A stretch of 64,000 nucleotides of DNA from Thiorhodovibrio litoralis (GTDB taxonomy: Bacteria; Pseudomonadota; Gammaproteobacteria; Chromatiales; Chromatiaceae). Within the stretch, counting starts at the first letter, position 1; each line of letters starts with the position of its first letter. Both the position numbers and the translations under genes were made by a program. Under the pieces are notes generated by a model. That model saw only the letters and a program-made list of their open reading frames with translations. It had not been told where the DNA came from and did not search any database. This document shows, piece after piece, positions 1 to 8,968 of this stretch. Location of the stretch: NCBI RefSeq assembly GCF_033954455.1, contig NZ_CP121473.1, positions 5,008,501-5,072,500 on the forward strand, in the 5' to 3' direction.

Positions 1-138
1 GTGTCCGCTGGCACTTGGCACCTGCCAAAACGCGATGCGACTTCGGCTCACAACCTAAGGCCGCAGTCCTCCAGACAACCCAGATTTAGACCTGGCTGCA
101 GACACAGTTTCAGAACCAACCTTACGAGGGACGCACAG

Positions 139-513
139 ATGCACCATCCACACCACAGCCCACGCCATTCCCGCACCCGCGGACTCGCCACCGGACTCAT
201 CGGCCTTATCGCCGTGGCGCTCGGCGGCTGCCAGGGCGGCGGCTTGATCGCACCGGAAACGCCCCAGTCCAACGCTTTTCTTGATCAAATCGGCGACACG
301 TGCGGCAAGCTAAAGATCGGCAATCAACCGCTCGATTACCTGCTCGACATCAATAACAACGACACCTACTTTATCGACGAGGCGAGCAAGCTGTCGGCCG
401 GTGAAGTGGATAAAGCAACCTTCGCCAGCGACATTAATTCCCAGTACCCAACCGGCACCAACGGCCCCGCACTGGAGTGTATTTTTGCTCAGCTGGAAGG
501 AAACGCGCCATGA
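139..513 (+). CDS. small putative lipoprotein, unknown function
   Basis: Not a family I recognise. From the ATG at 139 the protein has 124 residues: a His/Arg-rich start, a hydrophobic stretch at residues 15-30 and a lipobox-like ALGGC with Cys31, so it is probably exported and lipidated. The mature part is acidic and polar. The frame is open upstream to base 1, but GAGGG at 126-130 sits 8 nt before this ATG and the lipoprotein signal begins right after it, which decides the start. It is followed 85 nt later by the convergent end of a GGDEF-EAL gene. No partner or pathway can be read from the context. Confidence 0.6.
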   Translation: MHHPHHSPRHSRTRGLATGLIGLIAVALGGCQGGGLIAPETPQSNAFLDQIGDTCGKLKIGNQPLDYLLDINNNDTYFIDEASKLSAGEVDKATFASDINSQYPTGTNGPALECIFAQLEGNAP

Positions 514-598
514 CAATTGGATGACGGGCGCTAAAGCCCGGCTGCGCAAGCGCCAGGCAGGTGAGGAAGCCGGGCCGAGCAGACCCGGGACAGGGGTC

Positions 599-3500
599 TT
601 AGCCGCCCTCAGTGGCGGCGAAATCCCTGGCAAAGCGCACGAAATCGGCGTCGGACAATGGCTTGGCGAACAAATACCCCTGCCCCAGCCAGCAGCCCTC
701 CTCAAGCAGAAAGTCACGCTGCTGCTCGGTCTCGATGCCTTCGGCCAGCAGCTCGAGCGACAGGCTGGTGCCGAGCGCGATAATGGCGCGCACGATAGCG
801 ACATCGTTGGTATCTTCGGGAATGTCCGAGACGAACGACCGGTCGATCTTTAGCTTGGTCAGCGGCAGGCGTTTGAGGTAGCTCATCGACGAGTAGCCGG
901 TGCCAAAGTCATCGACAGCCACCTTGATGCCAGCCTGGCGCAAGCGGTGCAGGCAGTCGATTGAGCGCTGCGGCGACTGCATCACGGTGGACTCGGTAAT
1001 CTCGATCTCCAAAGCGCTCGCCGCCAATCCGCTGCCCTGGACGATTCCCAGCACTTTCTGCGCCAGCTCCGCCTGTTCGAACTGGCGCGCGGACAGATTC
1101 ACCGACATGCTCGCCCGCGGCGACAGCACACCCGCCTCGCGCCAGACACGCATCTGCTCGCAGGCGGTGCGCAGCACCCAGTCGCCCAGCGGATTGATCA
1201 GACCGGACTCCTCGGCCAAGGGAATGAAGTGCCCGGGCGAGATCATGCCGCGCTCGGGATGGCGCCAGCGCACCAGCGCCTCAACACCGCTCAGCGCTCC
1301 GGTATTGAGATCGACCTGCGGTTGGTAATAGAGCTCGAACTCATCGCGCTCCAGCGCCTCCTGCAGGTTCACTTCCAGCTCAAGGCGGTCGCGCGCGTCG
1401 GCGGTCAACTCTTCGGTGAAAAAGCGCGTGGTCTTGCCGCCGTCGGCCTTGGCCGAATAGAGCGCGGCGTCGGCCTTGCGCAGCAGATCATCGGCGGTCT
1501 CGCCTTGCTTCGGATACAGCGCAATCCCGATGCTCGCCCCCACCAGCACGCGCTGGCCCTGTAACGCGAAGGGCTCTAGCAAGACCTCGTGGATGCGCTC
1601 GGCCAATCCGGCTGCCACGCGTTGTTGCTGGAAGGGTCGGGGAATAATCCCGAATTCGTCGCCGCCAAGGCGGGCCAGGGTCTCCTGTTCACCCACCAAA
1701 TGCTGCAGGCGCGCGGCCACCCCCTTGAGCACTTCATCACCGTCGTGGTGATCGAAGCTGTCGTTGATATGCTTGAAACGGTCGAGATCGACTATCATCA
1801 CCGCCAGACAGGCCCCGTGGGCGCGCGCCTCGGCAATACCGGCGCTCAGGCGATCGGCAAACAGCAGCCGATTGGGCAGACTGGTCAACAGGTCATACTG
1901 CGACAGGCGCATCACGCTATGCTCGCTGCGCTTGAGTTCCGCTGCTATGGCCAGTTGCTCTGAGATATCCCGAGCGACCTCGATGATGCCGACAATCTCG
2001 CCCTGATCGTCATAGAGCGGACTGGCCGAGATCTCGTAACTGCGCTCCGCTGGGTCGTCTTCGCCAGCCTCGGCGATGCTACCCTCGCTGCCTTGCTCGA
2101 GATGGACCACTTTGGACGGCTTACCGAGTTGCAGCACCGCAGACAAGGGGCACTCCCGTCCTCGCTCGGCGCAAGGTATGTCGCTTGAGTAAAGCAGCTG
2201 ATGGCAGGTCAGGTCTTGTCCCGTCAGACCGCGGGATTCCGCCAGCCGGGCGGCAGCGCTGTTGATGCGGATGACCTGATAGTCTTCGCAAATCACCATC
2301 AGGGGATCATCGATACCGTCGATGACGTGCTGCAGAAAGCTGCGCTCTCTTGCCAGATCGGCCTCGGCTTGGCGTCTCTCGGTCACATCAAGGCCGGAGC
2401 TCAGGGTGCCGATGATCTGGCCGTCGGCATCACGCAGGGCACCGTTGTGCCAACTGATGATGTGCTCGCGGCCATCGGCCGACAAAATGGGTTCATCCAG
2501 GGGGGCGACCCCGTCGAGTTCGCCATCGCGCATCTGGGGAAAGAAATGACCGGCCTCAGCTCGCACCCGCTGCGGCAGGAAGTGCTCGACCCAATCCATG
2601 CCGATGATGTCTGCTTCCTCGCGACCGAGCAGAGCGCAACCTTTGTCGTTGATCAAAGTGACCCGTCCATCAAGGTCCAATGCGACGATGATCACACCGG
2701 CAATCTTCAGATAATCCGCCGCCCGCTGACGTTCGCGCTCGGCATCGCTCAGCGCCTGTTTGAGCAGGGTCACATCGGTATGCGTGCCGACCAGACGCAA
2801 GGGCTCGCCGTCATCGTCGCGCACCAGGTAGGCGCGCGCCAGCACATCGATCCAGTGGCCGGACTTGTGCTTGAGCTTGATCTCGATGGTGAAGCCACTG
2901 GTCTTGCCAGCGGCCACCTGGTTTAACAACTCCCAGGCACGCTTGTCGCTATCGGGATCAGCCACGCGTTTCCAGGTCGCGATATCGTTGGGCAGTTCGT
3001 CCTCGCGGTAGCCGAGCATCTCTTTCCAGCGCGGCGAATAGTAGACCTCTTGCGTGCGCAGGTTTATGTCCCAAAGCCCGTCATTGGTGGCGCGCATCGC
3101 CAGTTCCAGACGCTGCTGGCTGTGGCGCAGGGCGTCCTCGCTGCGCACCAACTCGGTGATGTCCTGGGCCATCGACAGCACCCGGGTCTGGCCGCCGATT
3201 TCGATCAGAGTGCCGGAATACTGTAGCTCAAGCTGTTCTCCGGCCCGATTGCGCCCGCTCACCCGCTGATTGCGAACCGACTGATCGCGTCGCAAACGCG
3301 CCAGCGTCGCCTCGCGCTGCTCCGCCGTGGCGATGCCGAGTTCGGGCCAGGAACGTCCAACCGCCATACCTCTGGGATAGCCGGTCATCCGCTCGAAGGC
3401 GGGATTAACATCCACGAGGCGCCCCGAACTCGGATCGGACAGGCTCATCAAGGTACCGGTGGACTCAAATAACCGCTCGAACAGGTTCGCGTATTCCTCT

Positions 3501-4234
3501 CGGCCGGACTCGGCCTCCTTGCGCTCGCCGATGTACTGCAGGATGCCGCGAAGATACCGGGGCTTGCCGAGATCGTCAGTGACCACCTCCGCCGCCGTGT
3601 TCAGCCAGGTGGTACGATCTTGCGAAACATGCGCCCGAAACTCGCAGGAAAATGCTTGGCCACTTGTCAGTGCGTTCTCAAGCGATTCATTGAGGGATGG
3701 AAAATCCGCCGCATCCACCACCTGCTCGAACAGACGCGTTAGCGGACTTTCGCGCATCTCGGCCCGCCAACCGATCAGGGACTCAACCTCCGGCGACCAC
3801 TGAACCTGCCCCGAGCCTAAATCACAGGACCAGAAACCAACGCGGGCGAAGTGGCGCACCGCCTGCAGTTCGCTTTCGCGCAGTTCCAGTTTGCTCTTCA
3901 GAGCATCCACTTGGGCTGACAGATCCCCGAGCCTTTCCCCGCGCGCATCCACTGCCCTGGCACTCTGACCATCGTCGGGAGCGCCGTCCAGGCGCGCCCC
4001 CTGCTCACGCCATGACCGCCTTAGCTGCTGGCGCAACAGCAAGGCAGTGAGTATCAGCAAGAACAGCCAGAGCCCGAGAGTTTCAGGCAGTCCGAGCCGA
4101 ATCTGACCGAGAACGCTTTGCGCGAGCAAATAGAATGCAACGGTAATGGCAGCCGAGATCTGCAGCCACAGCCGGAACCACTGCGGCAAACGCGCCCAAT
4201 GGGAGCGGAAAAACGAGGGTCCCTGCCCGCTCAT
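599..4234 (-). CDS. membrane PAS-GGDEF-EAL cyclic-di-GMP signalling protein
   Basis: Predicted to make and/or break cyclic di-GMP in response to signals sensed by PAS domains. Of 1211 residues, the first ~70 carry two membrane segments. About five PAS domains follow (roughly 120-240, 250-365, 370-495, 500-620, 635-770); the last has a Cys-rich stretch (CHQ...PC...CPL) that could hold a metal or cofactor. GGDEF is intact at ~857-861 (RLGGDEFGI), but the RxxD inhibitory site five residues upstream is absent, so product inhibition may be lost. The EAL domain has EALVRW near 983 and DDFGTGYSS later. I chose the ATG at 4234 (MSGQGPSFF), after GAGAAG; an open extension to 4375 has no domain. Net enzyme direction cannot be read from sequence. 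Confidence 0.9.
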   Translation of the reverse strand: MSGQGPSFFRSHWARLPQWFRLWLQISAAITVAFYLLAQSVLGQIRLGLPETLGLWLFLLILTALLLRQQLRRSWREQGARLDGAPDDGQSARAVDARGERLGDLSAQVDALKSKLELRESELQAVRHFARVGFWSCDLGSGQVQWSPEVESLIGWRAEMRESPLTRLFEQVVDAADFPSLNESLENALTSGQAFSCEFRAHVSQDRTTWLNTAAEVVTDDLGKPRYLRGILQYIGERKEAESGREEYANLFERLFESTGTLMSLSDPSSGRLVDVNPAFERMTGYPRGMAVGRSWPELGIATAEQREATLARLRRDQSVRNQRVSGRNRAGEQLELQYSGTLIEIGGQTRVLSMAQDITELVRSEDALRHSQQRLELAMRATNDGLWDINLRTQEVYYSPRWKEMLGYREDELPNDIATWKRVADPDSDKRAWELLNQVAAGKTSGFTIEIKLKHKSGHWIDVLARAYLVRDDDGEPLRLVGTHTDVTLLKQALSDAERERQRAADYLKIAGVIIVALDLDGRVTLINDKGCALLGREEADIIGMDWVEHFLPQRVRAEAGHFFPQMRDGELDGVAPLDEPILSADGREHIISWHNGALRDADGQIIGTLSSGLDVTERRQAEADLARERSFLQHVIDGIDDPLMVICEDYQVIRINSAAARLAESRGLTGQDLTCHQLLYSSDIPCAERGRECPLSAVLQLGKPSKVVHLEQGSEGSIAEAGEDDPAERSYEISASPLYDDQGEIVGIIEVARDISEQLAIAAELKRSEHSVMRLSQYDLLTSLPNRLLFADRLSAGIAEARAHGACLAVMIVDLDRFKHINDSFDHHDGDEVLKGVAARLQHLVGEQETLARLGGDEFGIIPRPFQQQRVAAGLAERIHEVLLEPFALQGQRVLVGASIGIALYPKQGETADDLLRKADAALYSAKADGGKTTRFFTEELTADARDRLELEVNLQEALERDEFELYYQPQVDLNTGALSGVEALVRWRHPERGMISPGHFIPLAEESGLINPLGDWVLRTACEQMRVWREAGVLSPRASMSVNLSARQFEQAELAQKVLGIVQGSGLAASALEIEITESTVMQSPQRSIDCLHRLRQAGIKVAVDDFGTGYSSMSYLKRLPLTKLKIDRSFVSDIPEDTNDVAIVRAIIALGTSLSLELLAEGIETEQQRDFLLEEGCWLGQGYLFAKPLSDADFVRFARDFAATEGG

Positions 4235-4751
4235 TCGGTGCTTCTCGCCCGTATGGCTGAGTTCACAATAACTCCTGGCAGCAAGAATGACTGCACAAAG
4301 CATCTCCGGATCAATCAGGACCGCTCGAACGTGCTGCAACTGCTCGCGGCGATGCAGCACGCGAGGCCACACCACTTAGAAGCACCACTACTTAAGTGGG
4401 ACTCTCCGCTTCCCCATCCATAACGGCTGCGCCGCCGAATCTGCAGCGGCGGCGCTGCCCAAGCGGGACTATACCATCATGCACCATGGAGATAAGGGAA
4501 CCTCATGGGGCCGAGCCCGCGTCCAACTGAGCCTGCCACCTGGACTTGACCGCGGTGTATTGCGGCGCGCGGGTGTCATTTCGGGTGAGAAGATTCAGCG
4601 GCGCGCCGTGGTTTCGTGGATAATGCGTTCAAGGGCAAGGTCACTGGACTGGCCGCAGCCGATCACAAGGAAGCGCGATTTCCATGATTGATTACGCCTG
4701 ATTGATCAAGCAGTTCGCGAGATTGAGCAGCACTGGCAGACTGGGAACTCA
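4235..4751. other. intergenic region between divergent GGDEF-EAL and GspE-like genes
   Basis: This 517-base stretch should hold the promoters of both flanking divergent genes. It contains a perfect 8-bp stem (GCGCCGCC / GGCGGCGC) at 4429-4455 without a T-tract and a shorter inverted repeat, CCACT / AGTGG, at 4385-4399 around the palindrome ACTTAAGT. A 70-codon open frame at 4479-4691 on the plus strand has no convincing protein features. I found no RNA gene. Confidence 0.5.
4429..4455. repeat. 8-bp perfect inverted repeat (hairpin)
   Basis: GCGCCGCC pairs with GGCGGCGC across an 11-base loop; outside one mismatch GGC/GCC can also pair. There is no downstream T-run on either strand, so it is not a standard intrinsic terminator. 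It lies between divergent promoters and may be a regulatory structure or chance in GC-rich DNA. Confidence 0.4.
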
Positions 4752-7184
4752 ATGCTTGAGGCGCAGCCACCTAACGCCATTTCCCACGCGGTTATTTCCC
4801 CGGGGGTTCTGACGCGTTTCCCTGTACCGCGCTCCCCGTGGGTGCATGGCGAGCATGCCGTGCGTTGCGGTGAGCGGGCGATCATCAAGCTCGGGGATGG
4901 CAGTCAGCTCGCTGGACTGCTGACCAATTTCGACCCCGAGTTAGGGCTGCTCGTCCTGGAATACCAAGACGAGCCGATCGAGATCAAGCTTGCCGACATC
5001 AAGATCATGCATCTGCCGACCTGGCGGCGGCTAACCCCGGAGGCAGCATCCGGCGAGCGCGCGATGTCCCCAGCCGAGCTCGGTTGCCAGGCATTTATCG
5101 TGCGCTTCAAGGATAAAGATGAGTTGAAGGGACTCACGCTTGGCTCCCATAATGACGCGAATGGGTTATATCTGTTCCCCACCCAGAACCAGACACGTTA
5201 TCTGTCTGTTTTTATGTCTCACATACATATCGACAAACAAAGCATCAGACCCCGCGCCGGAGCCAATCTAGCCGGGGATTTGCTGGTTGGGGCCCGGCAG
5301 GTTGAAGCGACGCCCGAAGAGCCCGCGGCAAGTTCCACTCCGCCGCAGCTGGGTGACTTTCTGACGCAAAAAACCGTCCTCAGCGGCGACGACCTCAAAA
5401 CCGCCCTGCGCGAGCAGAAAGAAATGCCCACGGTGCGCCTGGGCTCAATCCTGGTGCAGCAAAAGCTGATCACCGAGGAGCAGCTTCAGCAAGCGCTGGA
5501 AGAGCAAACGCACGGCCACGGCCTGCCTCTTGGCAAGTTACTGGTGAAGATGGGTCTGCTCAAGGAGCAGGACATCCAGCAGGCGCTGGCGCGCAAACTG
5601 GGCATTCCCTTTGTCGATCTGAAACGCTTCCAGCTCGATCACCAGCTATTCGAGCTAGTCCCGGAAGAACTGGCGCGCAAGCATCTGGTGCTGCCTTTGC
5701 ATGAGCATGGTGACAATCTCATTGTCGCCATTCCCAACCCGCTCGACTGGCAAGCACTCGAAGCCGTGCGTTTCGCCACCGGCAAGCAGATCGACACAGT
5801 CATGGCGCCGGAGCAGGCCATTTCTGCAATCATCAATCTGGCCTATGGCTCCCGCGGTCTGGAAGAAATCTCGTTCGAGGAAACCGAGGACGACATCGAC
5901 GACCTCAATGATGACGCGGCCACCCAAGATCATATCGTAGTCCGTTTGGTCAACAAGCTCATCCTGGATGCGGTCAACCTCGGCATCTCGGACATCCACA
6001 TCGAGCCTCAGCTCGACAAGAACCAGAGCCGCGTGCGCATGCGCCGCGATGGCCAGTTAATTCAACACGCCGAGTTTCCGAGCAGCCTGCATCGCGCCGT
6101 GGTATCGCGCATCAAGGTCATGGCGTCGATGGACATGACCAGCAGCATGAAGCCCCAGGATGGGAAGATCGATTTCAGCCGCTTCAGCAAGACCAAGCTC
6201 GAGCTGCGTGTCGCCACCATTCCCACCATCAATGGGCGCGAAGACGTCGTGATGCGCCTGTTGCAGCGCGGCGACCCGATCCCGCTGGCCGCCATGACGC
6301 TCTCGCCCGAAATCGAAACACAGCTCGCCAAACTCATTCATCGACCTTTCGGGATTTTTCTGGTCTGCGGCCCAACCGGCTCGGGCAAGACCACAACCTT
6401 GCACTCAGTGCTTGCGGAGTTGAACTCGACCGAGCGCAAAATCTGGACAGCCGAAGACCCGGTCGAAATTACCCAGACCGGATTGCGTCAGATGCCGATT
6501 GATGCGCGCAAAGGCGTGACTTTTGCAACGGCCCTGCGCGCGTTTCTGCGCGCCGACCCCGACGTGATCATGATTGGTGAGATGCGCGACGAGGAAACCG
6601 CGCAAATGGCCATCAAAGCATCGCTGACCGGCCATTTTGTCCTCTCAACGCTGCACACCAATACAGCACCGGACAGCGTCGTGCGTCTGCTAGACATGGG
6701 CTTGGACCCCTTCAACTTCGCTGACGCCCTGCAGGGCATACTCGCCCAGCGGCTGGTGCGACGACTGTGCGAGCAATGCCGAGAGCCATATTTTCCGAAC
6801 GAGGACGAGCTCGGGCGACTGGTGGACATTTACCTCAGTGATTTTCTTCCGGCCGATACTCCCGAGACAGCTCCTCCAACTCAGGTCGATCTACTGAAGG
6901 ACTGGCGGCAGAGATTCGCCGACAAAGACGGCAAGCTGCGCCTGTTCCGCGCAAAAGGCTGCCCCGAATGCGATGACACCGGCTACAAGGGCCGCATTGC
7001 GGTCCATGAGCTTCTCGCCTCAAGCCGGCGGATTCGCGGACTGATCGCCGTCCGTGCCCTGGTGACCGACATCCGCTTGCACGCTATGAGCGAGGGCATG
7101 CGCACCCTGCGCCAAGACGGCATCTTCAAGATGCTTTTGGGAAAAACCGATCTGGCTCAACTCAAGACCTTAAGCGCCGATTGA
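4752..7184 (+). CDS. GspE/PilB-type secretion or pilus assembly ATPase with MshEN domains
   Basis: Cytoplasmic hexameric ATPase of the type II secretion / type IV pilus family, 810 residues. Residues ~35-175 hold two similar beta-rich segments (each with a charged DG/DKDELKG-type turn), unusual for the family. Residues ~195-330 form MshEN-type repeats (LGSILVQQKLI, LGKLLVKMGLL), known in MshE to bind cyclic di-GMP. The catalytic core has Walker A GPTGSGKTTT at ~540, Walker B DPDVIMIGEMRD, the His box STLHTN near 632 and the zinc tetracysteine CEQC...CPEC. All key residues look intact. No pilin, secretin or GspF/PilC gene is adjacent, so whether it drives a pilus or secretion machine is open. 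Confidence 0.88.
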   Translation: MLEAQPPNAISHAVISPGVLTRFPVPRSPWVHGEHAVRCGERAIIKLGDGSQLAGLLTNFDPELGLLVLEYQDEPIEIKLADIKIMHLPTWRRLTPEAASGERAMSPAELGCQAFIVRFKDKDELKGLTLGSHNDANGLYLFPTQNQTRYLSVFMSHIHIDKQSIRPRAGANLAGDLLVGARQVEATPEEPAASSTPPQLGDFLTQKTVLSGDDLKTALREQKEMPTVRLGSILVQQKLITEEQLQQALEEQTHGHGLPLGKLLVKMGLLKEQDIQQALARKLGIPFVDLKRFQLDHQLFELVPEELARKHLVLPLHEHGDNLIVAIPNPLDWQALEAVRFATGKQIDTVMAPEQAISAIINLAYGSRGLEEISFEETEDDIDDLNDDAATQDHIVVRLVNKLILDAVNLGISDIHIEPQLDKNQSRVRMRRDGQLIQHAEFPSSLHRAVVSRIKVMASMDMTSSMKPQDGKIDFSRFSKTKLELRVATIPTINGREDVVMRLLQRGDPIPLAAMTLSPEIETQLAKLIHRPFGIFLVCGPTGSGKTTTLHSVLAELNSTERKIWTAEDPVEITQTGLRQMPIDARKGVTFATALRAFLRADPDVIMIGEMRDEETAQMAIKASLTGHFVLSTLHTNTAPDSVVRLLDMGLDPFNFADALQGILAQRLVRRLCEQCREPYFPNEDELGRLVDIYLSDFLPADTPETAPPTQVDLLKDWRQRFADKDGKLRLFRAKGCPECDDTGYKGRIAVHELLASSRRIRGLIAVRALVTDIRLHAMSEGMRTLRQDGIFKMLLGKTDLAQLKTLSAD

Positions 7185-7266
7185 GTGAAAGCTGGTTGTT
7201 ATGGGTTTGCACGCCAACTGCGCACACCCATATTCTCGATCGCATTCGGACATCAACACGTCAACC

Positions 7267-7303
7267 GCTGCGCCCACCCCCCAAGAAAAGGGGGACGCGC
7301 AGC
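7267..7303. terminator. hairpin between convergent genes, possible bidirectional terminator
   Basis: GCTGCGC at 7267-7273 pairs with GCGCAGC at 7297-7303 and a C-run at 7277-7282 pairs with GGGGG at 7290-7294, leaving a small A-rich loop. It stands between the ends of the ATPase gene and sbtB, where a shared terminator is expected. It lacks a good T-tract, so the function is inferred. Confidence 0.5.
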
Positions 7304-7329
7304 AGTCGACGCCCTTCCTAACCCAGGTC

Positions 7330-7644
7330 TCAGAGCCTGTGCGCGCGCAGGACCTCAACCTGATCGCGGTAGATGATCCCGGAGAAATTCTCGAAGAACT
7401 TCTCGCCAATCTCATTGGCGATGCGCTCGGACATCTCCGGCTCCAATGTAATCACCTCGATCCGCACGTTGCCATAGTTGTCGGACACCGTCGGATCACC
7501 GGAGGAACGCAGGTTCTTGCTGCCCTTGCCGCTGGCCGGCGTGACTGTATAGCCGCTAGCACCGGCTGCGTCGATAATGCGGGTCACCTCGCGTAGCAGC
7601 ATGCGTTCCGTCACGATGGTGAGCTTGATGGCTTGCTGAATCAT
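7330..7644 (-). CDS. sbtB: SbtB-like PII family regulator of bicarbonate transport
   Basis: Small PII-like protein (104 residues) expected to form a trimer and gate the adjacent bicarbonate transporter. In cyanobacteria SbtB binds adenine nucleotides (cAMP, AMP, ADP/ATP, c-di-AMP) and SbtA. Visible here are the PII-type opening strand (KLTIVTERMLLREV), a glycine/serine-rich T-loop region (ASGKGSKNLRSSGDPTVSDNYGNVRIEV) and the second ferredoxin-like repeat. The protein ends at EVLRAHRL and lacks the C-terminal Cys-containing tail (CGPxGC) of some cyanobacterial forms. A strong GAGGTG lies 7 nt before the ATG. It follows sbtA by 40 nt and is probably cotranscribed. Confidence 0.88.
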   Translation of the reverse strand: MIQQAIKLTIVTERMLLREVTRIIDAAGASGYTVTPASGKGSKNLRSSGDPTVSDNYGNVRIEVITLEPEMSERIANEIGEKFFENFSGIIYRDQVEVLRAHRL

Positions 7645-7684
7645 CGGATATCACCTCATGTAAGTTTCACTGTGCCAACTCCGG

Positions 7685-8695
7685 CTACTGAGTGCCGAAG
7701 ACCACCTGCGCCAGCCCCAGGAACAACGGAATGCCGATGGCAATGGCGACCGGAGTACCCAACGCGGTCGAGGCACCGATATAGGCGGACGGATTCGCGG
7801 TTGGTATCCCCGCGCGCAGCGTGGGCGGGCCTGAAATATCGGAGCTCGAGGCCGCGATCACCGACAAAATCACCACGCCTCCGGGGCTGAATCCCGTCGT
7901 AATATGCGCGATATAGCCAAGGCCGAAAGCGATCAGACCATGCACCAGTGGCGCGACGGCCCCGTAAACAGCGTACCAGTGCGCGACCTTGCGCAACTCA
8001 TTGACCCGCGCATAGGCCTCCATCCCCATCACCAGCATCAGCACAGACAACAAGCCACGGAACAGAGGCTCGTAGAAGGATTCATAGACGAATTCCGGTC
8101 GTGTGAGAAGCCCCAGGGCCATGCCCAACAACAACGCCGAGAGCGCCGAGCCACGCAGGCTATCTGCAACGATGGGCCAGATCTTGACCCGCGTGCCGCC
8201 CCCGCCCTTGCGCTTGCTCAAGTAGACATTGGCCATCACGATAGCCAGCACCAAGGCCGGGATGTCCATGAAGGGATAGAGCGCCGGTGCCCAGGCCTCG
8301 TAGGTGATGCCCTCGGAATCCATCACGGCCATGGCGGCAGCCAAGGTCGAGCCGCTCACCGCACCAAACAAACCAGCGGTGGCGATGCCCTCCTCGGTGC
8401 GAATCTTGGGCAGCATCGCCAGGGTGAACCGCCCCAGTAACACGATAACCACCCCGATCAGCACCGCAAACAAGGCCGGCAGCAGCATCTCGCCGAGCTC
8501 GGCCTCACGGATTTTCATCCCACCTTTCAAGCCAATCTTCATCAGTAGCATGAAGACTATGAACTTGTAGATGGCGTCCGGTACTTCCAATCGACTGCCA
8601 AGCGCCGCAATCACCGCACCCCCGATCAGGAACCCCAGGGTTGGTGATTGAAACTGCGTGGCGAAACGGGTCAGGAAATCCAACAGAAAGTCCAT
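7685..8695 (-). CDS. sbtA: SbtA-type sodium-dependent bicarbonate transporter
   Basis: Inner-membrane protein of 336 residues that matches the SbtA superfamily: about ten hydrophobic segments in two similar halves, with the conserved GxxSGSTLAAAM and SSSDISGPPTLRAGIP stretches that line the transport site. Known members import bicarbonate with sodium, supplying carbon for Rubisco. A strong GAGGAG lies 7 nt before the ATG at 8695. It is first in a two-gene unit with sbtB. The pairing supports inorganic carbon uptake in an autotroph; substrate is inferred from family, not shown. Confidence 0.9.
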   Translation of the reverse strand: MDFLLDFLTRFATQFQSPTLGFLIGGAVIAALGSRLEVPDAIYKFIVFMLLMKIGLKGGMKIREAELGEMLLPALFAVLIGVVIVLLGRFTLAMLPKIRTEEGIATAGLFGAVSGSTLAAAMAVMDSEGITYEAWAPALYPFMDIPALVLAIVMANVYLSKRKGGGGTRVKIWPIVADSLRGSALSALLLGMALGLLTRPEFVYESFYEPLFRGLLSVLMLVMGMEAYARVNELRKVAHWYAVYGAVAPLVHGLIAFGLGYIAHITTGFSPGGVVILSVIAASSSDISGPPTLRAGIPTANPSAYIGASTALGTPVAIAIGIPLFLGLAQVVFGTQ

Positions 8696-8835
8696 CGATT
8701 CGCTCCTCTTCGCTGTTTTAGTTCGCGACTTTGCCGTCTGTTGCCGCGATATCCGCGACCACTGCGCCCGTGGCCGAAACAGGCTGGCAACGCGGCCAGC
8801 GACGGATCAGCTTCCGGGCGGTCGGTAACACTATG

Positions 8836-8925
8836 AGGTGCAATTCGATAGATTAAAACTGATTTTTCTTATACTGAGAATAGACAATAATAGATAGATT
8901 TTTGTCACCCTAGCCACGGGCGACT
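8836..8925 (-). promoter_or_regulatory. AT-rich regulatory region upstream of sbtA
   Basis: A strongly AT-rich patch in otherwise GC-rich DNA directly upstream of sbtA. It contains a TATAAG hexamer (minus strand) and a repeated GATAGATT element. Carbon-uptake genes are often controlled by LysR-type CbbR/CcmR regulators that bind such AT-rich, partly symmetric sites. I cannot assign exact -35/-10 boxes. Confidence 0.4.
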
Positions 8926-8968
8926 CGCCCAAGAAAGGGTCACTCCTGTCGTATCGGGCAAGCTTGAG

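Noticed and set aside
4479-4691. 70-codon open frame on the plus strand in the 4235-4751 gap
   Set aside because: No recognisable domain, low-complexity Arg-rich composition and no good ribosome binding site; likely chance in GC-rich DNA.
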